Part shown: positions 54,696 through 64,000 of the stretch, piece after piece
Layout: each line of letters begins with the position of its first letter
How positions within the stretch are numbered: the first letter of the stretch is position 1
Source of the DNA: Aestuariimicrobium kwangyangense DSM 21549
Lineage (GTDB): Bacteria > Actinomycetota > Actinomycetes > Propionibacteriales > Propionibacteriaceae
Direction of reading: 5' to 3'
DNA: 64,000 nucleotides
NCBI RefSeq assembly: GCF_000421525.1
Contig: NZ_ATXE01000003.1
Span: 310,001 to 374,000, forward strand
The notes under the pieces: model-generated
What the model was told of the DNA's origin: nothing
Database searches by the model: none
Seen by the model: the letters and a program-made list of their open reading frames with translations, nothing else
Made by a program: the position numbers and the translations under genes

Positions 54696-56000
54696 TCAGC
54701 CGCGGGTGAACGTCTGGCGCCCGCGCCAGAAGGTCGCCACCACAGGATCGGGGAGCGATCGTCCGTGGTAGGGGTTGTTGCGCGCCAGCGAGAGTGACCG
54801 GTCGCGATCGACCACCGTGCGCGCGCTGGGATCGACCACCACGAGATTGGCCGGTTCGCCGACCACGAGCGGACGACCCTGCTGTCGTAGGGCGCCGATC
54901 CGCGCCGGGGTGTGGCTCATCCGATCTGCGACCTGGGCCCAACTGAGTCGTCCCTGGTCGACCATGGTCTCGACCACCACCGACAGCGCCTGCTCCACCG
55001 CGACCATGCCCGGCTTCGCCTCGGGGAAGGGCTTGTCCTTGTCGGATGGGCGGTGTGGTGCATGGTCGGTGGCCACCGCATCGATCGTCCCGTCGGCCAG
55101 CGCCTGCCGGACCGCCTCGACGTCGTCGGCCGACCGCAGTGGGGGATTGACCTTGTAGGTCGTGTCGCCGGCACCACCCTCGAAGGATTGACGAAGGTCG
55201 TCGACCGACAGCAACAGGTGGTGCGGCATGACCTCGGCTGTCACCCGGACGCCCCGGGCCTTGGCCCAGCGCAGCACCTCGACGCCCTCAGCGGTCGACA
55301 CGTGGCACAGGTGGAGCCGCGCTCCGAGGTAACCGGCCACCTGCACGTCGCGGGCGATGACGACCGACTCGGCGATGCTGGGCCAGCCATGGAGGCCCAA
55401 GTCCCGGGAGACCTCACCCTCGTGGCAACAGGCGGACGACCCGGCCAGGGTCGGGTCCTGGCAGTGTTCGGCCAGGACGGCGTCGAAGGGCAGCAGCGCC
55501 TCCATCGCGGCACGCACAAGGTCGGCGGTGGGAACGGAGAATCCGTCATCGGAGAAGACCCGGACCCCCACGGCGAGCATCGAGTCGAGGTCGGCCAGTT
55601 CCTCACCCGCCAGCGCGCGGGTGACGGACCCGATCGCCACGACCTCCGTGCTCGGACCATGCTTCCCGGAGGCGGCCGCGAGTTCACGCAGGGCGCGCAC
55701 CCGGGCCCCCGAGTCGGTGACCGGGGACGTGTTCGCCATGGCGAAGGTGGCGGTGTACCCACCCCTGGCCGCAGCGGCGGTGCCGGTGGCGATGGTCTCG
55801 GCCTCGGTCTGGCCGGGTTCGCGCAGGTGGGTGTGCAGGTCGACGAGTCCCGGCAGCGCCAGCAGGCCGTCCGCGTCGACCACCCGTGCGCCCGGTCCCG
55901 CCTCGGGGGCGATCAGCCCGTCGACCACGTGCAGGTCGCGACGGCGCCCGTCGGGCAGGGCGATGCCGGTGAACGTCCAGCTGCTGGGTTCGTCCATCAT
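54696..56000 (-). CDS. pyrC: Dihydroorotase
   Basis: 434 residues; third step of pyrimidine synthesis. Metal and substrate motifs: LVDLHTHLREPGQTEAET, LCHVSTAEGVEVL, MPHHLLLS, AVATDHAPHRPSDKD. The ATG at 56000 overlaps the pyrB stop (ATGA); a second ATG follows immediately. Together with pyrB it is translated as one unit. Confidence 0.95.
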   Translation of the reverse strand: MMDEPSSWTFTGIALPDGRRRDLHVVDGLIAPEAGPGARVVDADGLLALPGLVDLHTHLREPGQTEAETIATGTAAAARGGYTATFAMANTSPVTDSGARVRALRELAAASGKHGPSTEVVAIGSVTRALAGEELADLDSMLAVGVRVFSDDGFSVPTADLVRAAMEALLPFDAVLAEHCQDPTLAGSSACCHEGEVSRDLGLHGWPSIAESVVIARDVQVAGYLGARLHLCHVSTAEGVEVLRWAKARGVRVTAEVMPHHLLLSVDDLRQSFEGGAGDTTYKVNPPLRSADDVEAVRQALADGTIDAVATDHAPHRPSDKDKPFPEAKPGMVAVEQALSVVVETMVDQGRLSWAQVADRMSHTPARIGALRQQGRPLVVGEPANLVVVDPSARTVVDRDRSLSLARNNPYHGRSLPDPVVATFWRGRQTFTRG

Positions 56001-57115
56001 CGGTTCCAGTGCAGGGTCGCGTCCCAGGGGCGCTGCTTGGTGGTCACCCTCACCATCTCGGGCGAGCAGCCGAGGGCCGTGAGGAAGATGGCCATCCGCA
56101 CGTTGACCCCGTTGTCGGTCTGGTGGAAGATCGCCAGCCCGGGCAGGTCGTCGACGTCGGAGGAGAGGTCGTAGGCATCGTGGCGTGAGTCACGCGGCAA
56201 CGGATGCATGATCACGATGTCGAGGGCGTCGGCCTCCGCCAGCACCGACCGGTCGATGAGGTTGCCCTGGATGCTGGCGGGCACCTCACCGGTGATCCGT
56301 TCGCGCTGCACCCTGGTGGTGTAGACGGCGTCGGCTCCCCGCAGTGCCTCGACCACGGTGTCGCAGACCGTCAGGCGGTGGCCGGCCGAGGTGAGGTGGC
56401 GGGCCGTCTCGTCAGGCAGTTCCAGGCTCTCGGGTGCGAACAGCCGCACGGACACGTCACGGTAGACGGTCAGCAGCTTGAGCAGGGAGTGCACGGTGCG
56501 GCCGTGACGCAGGTCACCGACCACGGCGATCGTGCTCCCGTCGACGGTGCCGCCCCGCTGGCCCAGTTCCTTCTCGAGGGTGTAGAGGTCCAGCAGGGCC
56601 TGACTGGGATGTTCACCGGCTCCATCGCCGGCGTTGATGACCGGGACGACGCTGGCTGCCGCGAACTGGGCCACGGAACCCTCGTCTGGGTGGCGCACCA
56701 CGAGCACGTCGGAGTACCCCGAGACGACGCGGGAGGTGTCCTCGATGGATTCGCCCTTGGCCATCGACGAGAACGTGAAGCCCGTGGTGGTGGTGACCTC
56801 GCCGCCGAGCCTGAGGAAGGCGGACTCGAAGGAGAGTCGCGTGCGGGTCGACGGTTCGAAGAACAGGCTGCCGAGGACGGCACCGTCGAGCACGCTGCAG
56901 ACGGTCTGCCCGGTCGCCAACTGCCGGTCGCCGCGCCCCAGTTGTCGCTGGGCGATGGGGGCGACCGTGTCGGCCAGGGTGAACAGGTCTACCAGGGTGG
57001 GCCGATCGAACTGAGAGACGCTCAGCAGATGCTTCCCCTTGCCGAACAGCTCGCCCTCACCGTAGGGGTGGAGTGACCCGTTCGGCCGGGACTGGTCAAG
57101 GTCTGGTGCCGTCAT
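55997..57115 (-). CDS. pyrB: Aspartate carbamoyltransferase
   Basis: 372 residues, longer than the ~310 typical. Carbamoyl-phosphate site FFEPSTRTRLSFESAFLRLG, MAKGESIEDTSRVVSGYSDVLVVRHPDEG, HPSQALLDLYTLEKE, DLRHGRTVHSLLKLL and HPLPRD. Makes carbamoyl aspartate for the next enzyme, pyrC. Extra residues lie at the N-terminus (about 30) and in the region around QTDNGVNVRMAIFLTALG. RBS GGAGGG before the ATG. No PyrR or other attenuator was evident upstream. Confidence 0.93.
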   Translation of the reverse strand: MTAPDLDQSRPNGSLHPYGEGELFGKGKHLLSVSQFDRPTLVDLFTLADTVAPIAQRQLGRGDRQLATGQTVCSVLDGAVLGSLFFEPSTRTRLSFESAFLRLGGEVTTTTGFTFSSMAKGESIEDTSRVVSGYSDVLVVRHPDEGSVAQFAAASVVPVINAGDGAGEHPSQALLDLYTLEKELGQRGGTVDGSTIAVVGDLRHGRTVHSLLKLLTVYRDVSVRLFAPESLELPDETARHLTSAGHRLTVCDTVVEALRGADAVYTTRVQRERITGEVPASIQGNLIDRSVLAEADALDIVIMHPLPRDSRHDAYDLSSDVDDLPGLAIFHQTDNGVNVRMAIFLTALGCSPEMVRVTTKQRPWDATLHWNR

Positions 57116-57159
57116 GGCAGCCCTCCGTCTCGTCGCGCCAGTGAAGCTACCACGTGCAT

Positions 57160-57165
57160 TACAGT
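57160..57165 (+). promoter_or_regulatory. -10 element of the small membrane protein
   Basis: TACAGT ends 6 bases before the ATG at 57172. Confidence 0.5.
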
Positions 57166-57171
57166 GCAGCC

Positions 57172-57411
57172 ATGATCTTCCTGCGCGTGCTGCCCGGCTG
57201 GCCGGAGCCCCAACCCGTCTCCGATCTCCACCTGCTGCTGATCACCGTGCTGGGTCCGTTGACGTTCGGGCTGGTGATCGCAGCCATCGCCTGGGCGCCT
57301 CGCATGATGAAGCGCAACCGGGCCGAGGCAGAAGCCGTTGGCCTGGGCGATCCCGCCCACGAGGCCATCGAGGCCCCCGTGGGCGCACGCCACGCTGAGA
57401 TCACCAGCTGA
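57172..57411 (+). CDS. Small single-pass membrane protein
   Basis: 79 residues. One TM helix (LHLLLITVLGPLTFGLVIAAIAWAP), then a basic cytoplasmic stretch RMMKRNRAEAEA and a tail without motif. I do not recognise the family. Leaderless, 6 bases after a TACAGT. It sits between the divergent pyrB and the convergent pepN genes. Confidence 0.6.
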   Translation: MIFLRVLPGWPEPQPVSDLHLLLITVLGPLTFGLVIAAIAWAPRMMKRNRAEAEAVGLGDPAHEAIEAPVGARHAEITS

Positions 57412-57444
57412 CCAACCCCCACTTCTCGATCAGCGCCGGCCCGG

Positions 57445-60027
57445 TCATCCCTGGGCCTGCACCCGCAGCGCCCTGGCGGTCGCGTCACGGCGTTCCACCA
57501 CGGTGCGGCGCACCTGGTCCGAAGGCTGGCTCGAGGCCAGCCATTCGTCCACCCGAGCCACCCACGCCTCGTCCCCGTCGATCGGGAACAACCAGGTGAG
57601 GGCCGTCTGGGTGGAGGCGTGCCCGCGGTCATGCCATCCGTTGTCGCCCCGGCTGATCTGCTCGCACACCTCCAGGTACTTCTCGTAGTAGGGGGCCAGG
57701 ACCTCGTCCTGGTCGTACTGGGCGAAGTTGGCCGCCAGCGTGCGGTGGGTGCCGTTGGGAATGGACGGTTCGTTGACGGCCCGCTCCCACGCGGCAGCCT
57801 TGGCCTCGGCTGTGGGACGCGCTGCGCGGGCCCCGGCCGCCAGTTCAGCACCCTGGATGGTGTGGTCTCGTTCCTGCTCGGCGGCGATCTCGTCCTCGCC
57901 GACGGCGCCCATCCGGGCCAGGGCGGTGATGATCTTCCAGCGCATGTCGGTGTCGACCGTCAGACCAGCCGGCACCTCCTCGCCGCGCAACCAGCCCTGC
58001 AGCAGTTCGGCGCCCTTCTCGGTGTGCACCGAGGCGATCAGGGCGTTCGCGAAGGCCAGCTGGTGGTCTGAGCCCGGCTCTGCCTGCTTCAGCAGGCCCG
58101 CGATCGAGGCCACCAGCGTGGAACGGGCGTCGGGCCGACGAGCGGTGGCCGTGTATCCCGTGGCTGCCAACTGTGCCTGCCGCAACAGTGATCCGACGGC
58201 AGTGAGGTCACTCTCGCGACCCACCCCCCTCGCGACCAGCGCGACGTAGTCGGAGGACTTCATCTCGGCGTCGCGGCACATGTCCCAGGCAGCACCCCAG
58301 ATCAGTGCGCGGGCCAGGTCGTCATCGAGCACGTCGATCTGCTCGACGGCAGTGGCCAGCGAGCGCTCGTCCAGACGCACCTTGGCGTAGGTCAGGTCGC
58401 GGTCGTTGAGCAGCACCAGGTCGGGCTGCACGGCCCCGACCAGCGCATCCACCGAGGTGCGTTCGCCCGAGATGTCGAGTTCGACCCCGTCGCGTCGGGT
58501 GAGGCGGCCCTCGCGGGAGTCGAAGAGTCCGACGGCCAGCCGGTGCGTGCGCAGGGTCGGCCACTCGGCAGGAGCGGTCTGCACGATCTCGAAGCGGGTG
58601 AAGGCGCCGCTGTCGTCGACGTCGAAGTCTGCGTGGAGGGTGTTCACCCCGGCCCTCTCGAGCCACTCGCCGGCGAACCAGCTCAGGTCGCGTCCAGAAG
58701 CCTGCTCGAGGGCGCCGAGCAGGTCATTGAGTTCGGTGTTGCCGAACGCGTGCTCCTTGAAGTAGGCCCGCACCCCGGCCATGAAGTCCTGCTCGCCGAC
58801 GAGGCTCACCAGTTGCTTCAGCGTCGAGGCGCCCTTGGCGTAGGTGATGCCGTCGAAGTTCTGCTCGACGGTCTCGAGGTCGACCATGTCGGCGGCGATC
58901 GGGTGGGTGGTGGGCAACTGGTCCTGGGTGTAGGCCCAGCCCTTGCGGGCATTGGCGAAGCTGACCCAGGGGTCGACGCCGCCGTACTTCGCGACGATCT
59001 TCGACTGGCAGTAGTGGGACGCCCATTCGGCGAACGACTCGTTCAGCCACAGGTCGTCCCACCACTTCATGGTGACCAGGTCGCCGAACCACATGTGCGC
59101 CAGTTCGTGCAGGATCGTGTTGTCGCGAGCCTCGTACGAGGCGGAGGTGACCCGGGAGCGGAACAGGTACTCGTCGCGGATGGTCACGCAGCCCGCGTTC
59201 TCCATGGCTCCGGCGTTGAACTCGGGCACGAACGCCTGGTCATAGGTCCCGAAGGCGTACGGGTGGTCGAACTCCGCCTCGAAGACCTCGAACCCGCGCT
59301 TGGTCGTGGTGAAGATGCGCTCCGCGTCGAGGGAGTCCTTCACCGACTGCCGACACAGGATGGACGCGGGGACCTCACCCGAGGTCGATGCGATGGTGTC
59401 GTGGACGACATGGAAGTCACCGGCGACGATGGCGGTGATGTAGGTGCTCATCGGGGGAGTGGGGTCGAAGATCCACTGGGCGAACTGGTGGCCCTCGGTG
59501 TCGTCGTCCAAGGCTTCGGGAGTGACGGCGGCCGCATTGGAGACCACGACCCAGTGAGCGGGAGCGGCGATCGTGAACTGGAAGGTGGCCTTCAGGTCGG
59601 GCTGCTCGAAGCAGGCGTAGACCCGACGTGCGTCGGCGATCTCGAGCTGGGTGTAGAGGTAGACGCGGTCGTCGGCGGGGTCGACGAACCGGTGCAGTCC
59701 CTCGCCCGTGTGGCTGTAGCGGCACACCGCCACGATCGTCAGTTCGTGCTCGCCCTCGGGGGCTTCGATCGGGTAGCGGTGGTCGGCGAAGGCGGCCGGG
59801 TCGAGGTGCTGCCCGTCCAGCTCCACCGAGAGCACGCGGTCTGCGATCAGGTCGATGTGGGTCTGCTGACCGGTGGTGTGGAAGGTGACCGTGGACGACG
59901 AGATGAATGTCTCGGGGTCACTGACATCGCGTCCGGTCAGGTCCACCAGCACGCGGTAGGCGTGGGTGGAGACCACGGACGACCGCCGCTGTGCGGTCTC
60001 GCGGGTCATGTTCGCAGGGTTCGACAC
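57445..60027 (-). CDS. pepN: Aminopeptidase N (M1 family)
   Basis: 860 residues. GAMENAG exopeptidase motif and zinc site [29 protein letters not shown] (HExxH-18-E), plus [28 protein letters not shown], all typical of M1. Removes N-terminal residues from cytoplasmic peptides. GTG at 60027 ([10 protein letters not shown]) is chosen for its Shine-Dalgarno GGAGG 5 bases upstream; ATG at 60009 would lack one. The frame is open far upstream but that part has no family similarity. Confidence 0.95.
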   Translation of the reverse strand: MSNPANMTRETAQRRSSVVSTHAYRVLVDLTGRDVSDPETFISSSTVTFHTTGQQTHIDLIADRVLSVELDGQHLDPAAFADHRYPIEAPEGEHELTIVAVCRYSHTGEGLHRFVDPADDRVYLYTQLEIADARRVYACFEQPDLKATFQFTIAAPAHWVVVSNAAAVTPEALDDDTEGHQFAQWIFDPTPPMSTYITAIVAGDFHVVHDTIASTSGEVPASILCRQSVKDSLDAERIFTTTKRGFEVFEAEFDHPYAFGTYDQAFVPEFNAGAMENAGCVTIRDEYLFRSRVTSASYEARDNTILHELAHMWFGDLVTMKWWDDLWLNESFAEWASHYCQSKIVAKYGGVDPWVSFANARKGWAYTQDQLPTTHPIAADMVDLETVEQNFDGITYAKGASTLKQLVSLVGEQDFMAGVRAYFKEHAFGNTELNDLLGALEQASGRDLSWFAGEWLERAGVNTLHADFDVDDSGAFTRFEIVQTAPAEWPTLRTHRLAVGLFDSREGRLTRRDGVELDISGERTSVDALVGAVQPDLVLLNDRDLTYAKVRLDERSLATAVEQIDVLDDDLARALIWGAAWDMCRDAEMKSSDYVALVARGVGRESDLTAVGSLLRQAQLAATGYTATARRPDARSTLVASIAGLLKQAEPGSDHQLAFANALIASVHTEKGAELLQGWLRGEEVPAGLTVDTDMRWKIITALARMGAVGEDEIAAEQERDHTIQGAELAAGARAARPTAEAKAAAWERAVNEPSIPNGTHRTLAANFAQYDQDEVLAPYYEKYLEVCEQISRGDNGWHDRGHASTQTALTWLFPIDGDEAWVARVDEWLASSQPSDQVRRTVVERRDATARALRVQAQG

Positions 60028-60174
60028 TGGATCCTCCAGATTGGTGAAACGTACCCATCGAGCGTAGCGACTACGTGCTTTCGACGCGGGGGCGCCGTCG
60101 GCGACCCGCCGCAAATCACTCGCCGTCAGCGGAATTGCTTGTGCCGACAGCGGACCTCGGGCTTGGCTTGCGCC

Positions 60175-60777
60175 ATGACGACCAATGTGGAGATGTACTT
60201 CGACCCGATGTGCCCCTGGGCCTGGATGACCTCTCGCTGGCTGCTCGAGGTGGAGCAGGTGCGCGAGGTGAACCTGACGTTCGGCGTGATGAGTCTTTCG
60301 GTGCTCAACGAGGGTCGCGACCTCGACCCCGACTACCAGGCGGCCATGCAGCAGGGTTTCGTGGGCGTGCGCGCCGCGATCGGGGTGCGGGAGCTCCACG
60401 GCCAGCAGAAGTTGCGGGAGTTCTACACCGCCCTGGGTACTCGCTACCACCTCGGCAAGGAGCCCCAGACCATCGACACGGTGCGAGCGGCCCTGGCCGA
60501 GGTGGGGGCGGACGAGTCGATCGCGGACCGGGCCACCACCGACGAGTGGGACGCCCTGCTGCGTGAGAGCCATGCGGCCGGGATGGAACCCGTGGGCAAC
60601 GATGTCGGCACCCCCGTGGTCCACATCAACGGCAAGGCGCTGTTCGGACCCGTCATCTCCCCGGCGCCCAAGGGCGAGGAGGCAGGGAACCTCTTCGACG
60701 GGGTCGAGAAGGTCACCGCCTACGACGGGTTCTACGAACTCAAGCGCTCGCGGACCGTGGGCCCGATCTTCGACTGA
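60175..60777 (+). CDS. DsbA-fold thiol reductase (Rv2466c-like), single-cysteine variant
   Basis: 200 residues. [45 protein letters not shown] matches the mycothiol-dependent reductase Rv2466c, whose site is CPWC. Here it is CPWA (Cys13, Ala16), so the second Cys is lost and a monothiol mechanism with mycothiol is expected. [19 protein letters not shown] holds the cis-Pro. ATG at 60175. Its last 46 bases overlap the convergent transporter gene. Confidence 0.85.
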   Translation: MTTNVEMYFDPMCPWAWMTSRWLLEVEQVREVNLTFGVMSLSVLNEGRDLDPDYQAAMQQGFVGVRAAIGVRELHGQQKLREFYTALGTRYHLGKEPQTIDTVRAALAEVGADESIADRATTDEWDALLRESHAAGMEPVGNDVGTPVVHINGKALFGPVISPAPKGEEAGNLFDGVEKVTAYDGFYELKRSRTVGPIFD

Positions 60778-61814
60778 GCCCGCTGACGAGCCACCGCACG
60801 CCAGCTGCCGGTGGCCGCCAATGACCAGGTCGCCACCAGCACGAGGCAGCAGGCGCGCGCGATGGTCTCCCATCCCATCAGGTGGGTCCCCAGCGAGAGA
60901 GTGCCGAGGGGGAAGGTCAGGGACCACCACGCCGGCGTGAAGGCCAGGCCCCGGGCGAAGGCGCGCACCGTCGTCCAGATGGCCCAGACGACGAGCGGCG
61001 CACCGAGCACCAGCATCACCCACCCATAGGCGTGGGCGAGCCGGGCCACCGACGACTCGCTGCCACCCACCACCCTCGCGATCGCCTGCGCGGCTGCCGT
61101 CGACTGACCGACGATGCCCAGCGGGATCCAACTGGTCGGGGCCGCCGACGTCGTCAGGGGAGTGCGTGCCCAGTGCTCGCGGTAGGCGAGGGCGAAGACG
61201 ACCAACCCCAGACCCAGGGCGATCGCGAAGCAGCCGATCGACAGGGCCATGATCAGGCTGCGAGCACCCGGAACGCGGCCGGCCAGTGCCGCCCCCGTGG
61301 TGGCCGACACCATGGGCGCCACCACCGGCAGGCCCCAACTGAAGGTGGCGGGGCGGCCGTGCAGCGACCCCTGCACGGCATGGACGACGAAGCCCAACGC
61401 CGCCGCGAGACCCAGCACGGTTCCAACCGTCCACAGCAGCGCATCGACCTGCAGACGCGGAGTGACCGTCACCGTCGCCGATCCGACTGACAGCACACCC
61501 ATCGAAACCATGCCCCACGCCATGAACTGCGTGGGGTCGCCCACGCTCGTCCTCATCACCGAGGAGCTCCTGGCAGCACGGGCCACGAAGCCCGCGGACA
61601 GTCCGACCAGCAGCAGCCAGGCCGTCACCACCAGGGCGTGGGAGGTGTACCGGGCGAAGCCGTGCTGGCCGAACAAGGTGTGCAGCAAGGTGGCGAGGAT
61701 GCCGGTGCCCATCACGGCTCCGAACCAGGCCGGTCCGGCCCCGGCCAGTGTCGGGACGGGTGCACCGTTCAGGGCGCGTGGGTTCTGGACACTGGGAAGT
61801 GTGGAGGTGGTCAC
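60732..61814 (-). CDS. TDT-family transporter (TehA/SLAC1-like)
   Basis: 360 residues with about ten hydrophobic segments, including [18 protein letters not shown], the gating-type helix of the TehA/TDT family, and [17 protein letters not shown] near the end. Family members export sulfite, tellurite or C4-dicarboxylates, or serve as anion channels. GTG at 61814 is chosen because the LysR promoter lies upstream of it; ATG at 61865 is possible. Divergent from a LysR regulator, which probably controls it. Confidence 0.8.
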   Translation of the reverse strand: MTTSTLPSVQNPRALNGAPVPTLAGAGPAWFGAVMGTGILATLLHTLFGQHGFARYTSHALVVTAWLLLVGLSAGFVARAARSSSVMRTSVGDPTQFMAWGMVSMGVLSVGSATVTVTPRLQVDALLWTVGTVLGLAAALGFVVHAVQGSLHGRPATFSWGLPVVAPMVSATTGAALAGRVPGARSLIMALSIGCFAIALGLGLVVFALAYREHWARTPLTTSAAPTSWIPLGIVGQSTAAAQAIARVVGGSESSVARLAHAYGWVMLVLGAPLVVWAIWTTVRAFARGLAFTPAWWSLTFPLGTLSLGTHLMGWETIARACCLVLVATWSLAATGSWRAVARQRAQSKIGPTVRERLSS

Positions 61815-61872
61815 GCTCCAAGACTGACCGCTGGCCTGGCCGGGCGGTAGGGGCGAACTCACCATGGAGGCA

Positions 61873-61878
61873 TATCCT
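61873..61878 (+). promoter_or_regulatory. -10 element of the LysR gene
   Basis: TATCCT ends 6 bases before the ATG at 61885, favouring it over the in-frame ATG at 61864. Confidence 0.5.
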
Positions 61879-61884
61879 GTGCAC

Positions 61885-62766
61885 ATGGCACAGACGTGGC
61901 CCGACCTGATGGCCCTTGACCTGCTGGTGGCGGTCGCCGAACACGGGAGCGTCGGCGCTGCGGCTCGGTCACGCGGAACCGATCAGCCCAACGCCACCCG
62001 CTCCCTGGCCAGGCTCGAGCGTCGCCTGGGGTGCACCTTGCTCGAACGCGGTCCGCGTGGATCGAGCCTCACCCCCAGTGGTCTCATGGTGCTTGACCAT
62101 GCCCGGGCGGCGCTCTCCGCGGTGCGCGCGCTCGTGGACGTGACCGCCGCGAACGGGTCGCCGTCGTCCGCCACGATCCGGGTGGGGGCGAGCCAGACGA
62201 TCGCCGAGCACCTGCTCCCCACGTGGCTCGCCGCCCTGCGTCAACACCACCCTGAGATCTCTGTCGACGTGCACGTCCACAACAGCCACGACGTGGTGGC
62301 AGACCTGCGCGCAGGCCGCGTGACCCTCGGTTTCATCGAGGACCCCACGGTCCCCAGGGGTGTCAACAGCCTGGTCGTCGCCCACGACGAGATGGTGCTG
62401 GTGGTCGCCCCGCACCACGTCTGGGCCCGGCGACGTCGTCCGGTGTCGCTGGAGGAGTTGTCCGCGACCCCGCTGATCACCCGTGAATCGGGGTCGGGTA
62501 CCCGCGTCGCGCTGGACGAGGCCGTCGGCGCCCCCGTGACTCCCTTCCTCGAGGTGGCCAGCAATGCCGCGGTGAGGGTCTCGGTGGCCTCGGGCGCGGC
62601 CCCGGCGGTGCTGAGTCGGCTCGCCGTGTCCGACGCCGTCTCGGCGGGCACCCTGGTGGCGGTCCCGTTGGCGACGCGCATCAGGCGTCCGCTCCACGCC
62701 GTGTGGGCCGGAGCCCGACGGCTGCAGGGGCCCGCCGCCGAATTGCTCGCCACTGCACACCCCTGA
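61885..62766 (+). CDS. LysR-family transcriptional regulator
   Basis: 293 residues. N-terminal HTH (MALDLLVAVAEHGSVGAAARSRGTDQPNATRSLARLERRLGCTLLERGPRGSSLTPSG), then a LysR substrate domain (IRVGASQTIAEHLLPTWLAALRQHHPEI, HDEMVLVVAPHHVWARRRRPVSLEEL). Its effector is unknown. By position it should regulate the divergent TDT transporter. Leaderless after TATCCT. Confidence 0.9.
   Translation: MAQTWPDLMALDLLVAVAEHGSVGAAARSRGTDQPNATRSLARLERRLGCTLLERGPRGSSLTPSGLMVLDHARAALSAVRALVDVTAANGSPSSATIRVGASQTIAEHLLPTWLAALRQHHPEISVDVHVHNSHDVVADLRAGRVTLGFIEDPTVPRGVNSLVVAHDEMVLVVAPHHVWARRRRPVSLEELSATPLITRESGSGTRVALDEAVGAPVTPFLEVASNAAVRVSVASGAAPAVLSRLAVSDAVSAGTLVAVPLATRIRRPLHAVWAGARRLQGPAAELLATAHP

Positions 62767-64000
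<1,234 letters not shown>

Noticed and set aside
60028-61944. Upstream extension of the pepN frame
   Set aside because: Crosses the DsbA-like gene in the opposite direction and lacks M1 similarity; the Shine-Dalgarno supports the GTG at 60027.

Overview
The window is 64 kb of high-GC actinobacterial chromosome, densely packed (no gene-free gap exceeds about 240 bases). The evidence for Actinobacteria is very frequent GTG starts with 4-base start/stop overlaps, many -10 hexamers of the form TANNNT lying 6-7 bases before a start codon (leaderless mRNAs), MurT/GatD, ClpS-DUF2017, an IdeR/DtxR-type iron box, a FurA-catalase pair and an Rv2466c-like thiol reductase typical of mycothiol users. The family may be Propionibacteriaceae, but this is only an impression. 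No phage, insertion sequence, CRISPR array or rRNA was seen, so this looks like mostly core chromosome with small accessory islands.

Layout. 1-3.9 kb: an iron-controlled locus with an MFS exporter (partial), a phosphopantetheinyl transferase and a one-protein adenylation/carrier/membrane acyltransferase. 3.9-6.6 kb: NAD salvage (pncB, pncA) and a nitrilase-family amidase. 6.7-7.7 kb: clpS and DUF2017. 7.7-10.3 kb: feoABC ferrous iron uptake behind iron boxes. 10.3-16.2 kb: murI, a tiny Cys-rich protein, rph, rdgB, thyA, a DHFR-acetyltransferase fusion and dinB. 16.4-18.4 kb: a divergent GH43-like enzyme and a lactonase. 18.5-22.7 kb: a lipoprotein and a 1128-residue secreted wall peptidase. 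22.8-27 kb: four tRNA genes, bcp, DUF3618, murT-gatD (lipid II amidation) and orn. 27.1-32.7 kb: a tightly overlapping run of a PrsW protease, two dynamin-like GTPases and a ThuA-like protein. 32.7-38.4 kb: an rRNA methyltransferase, ssb with two DnaA boxes, ettA, namZ, a NYN nuclease and DUF1905. 38.4-46.1 kb: a membrane glycosyltransferase, a MarR-linked FAD/Fe-S dehydrogenase, an acyl-CoA synthetase and a thioesterase. 46.1-52.6 kb: a MalY-type lyase, then a LacI-linked uronate cluster (LarA-like epimerase, uxaC, kdgK). 52.7-57.1 kb: furA-katA and pyrBC. 57.2-64 kb: a small membrane protein, pepN, a DsbA-like reductase, a TDT transporter with a LysR regulator, and ligA (cut by the window end).

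Links between regions. The first locus and feoABC share IdeR/DtxR-type boxes, so both are predicted to be induced by iron starvation. The lacI promoter and the larA/uxaC divergent promoter share an 18-base motif (15/18 identical), which ties these genes into one regulon. Two copies of an 85-bp inverted-repeat element (16232-16316 and 37903-37987) are the clearest unexplained non-coding structure in the window. The most unusual proteins are the adenylation-carrier-acyltransferase fusion, the DHFR-GNAT fusion and the PrsW/dynamin-like operon.
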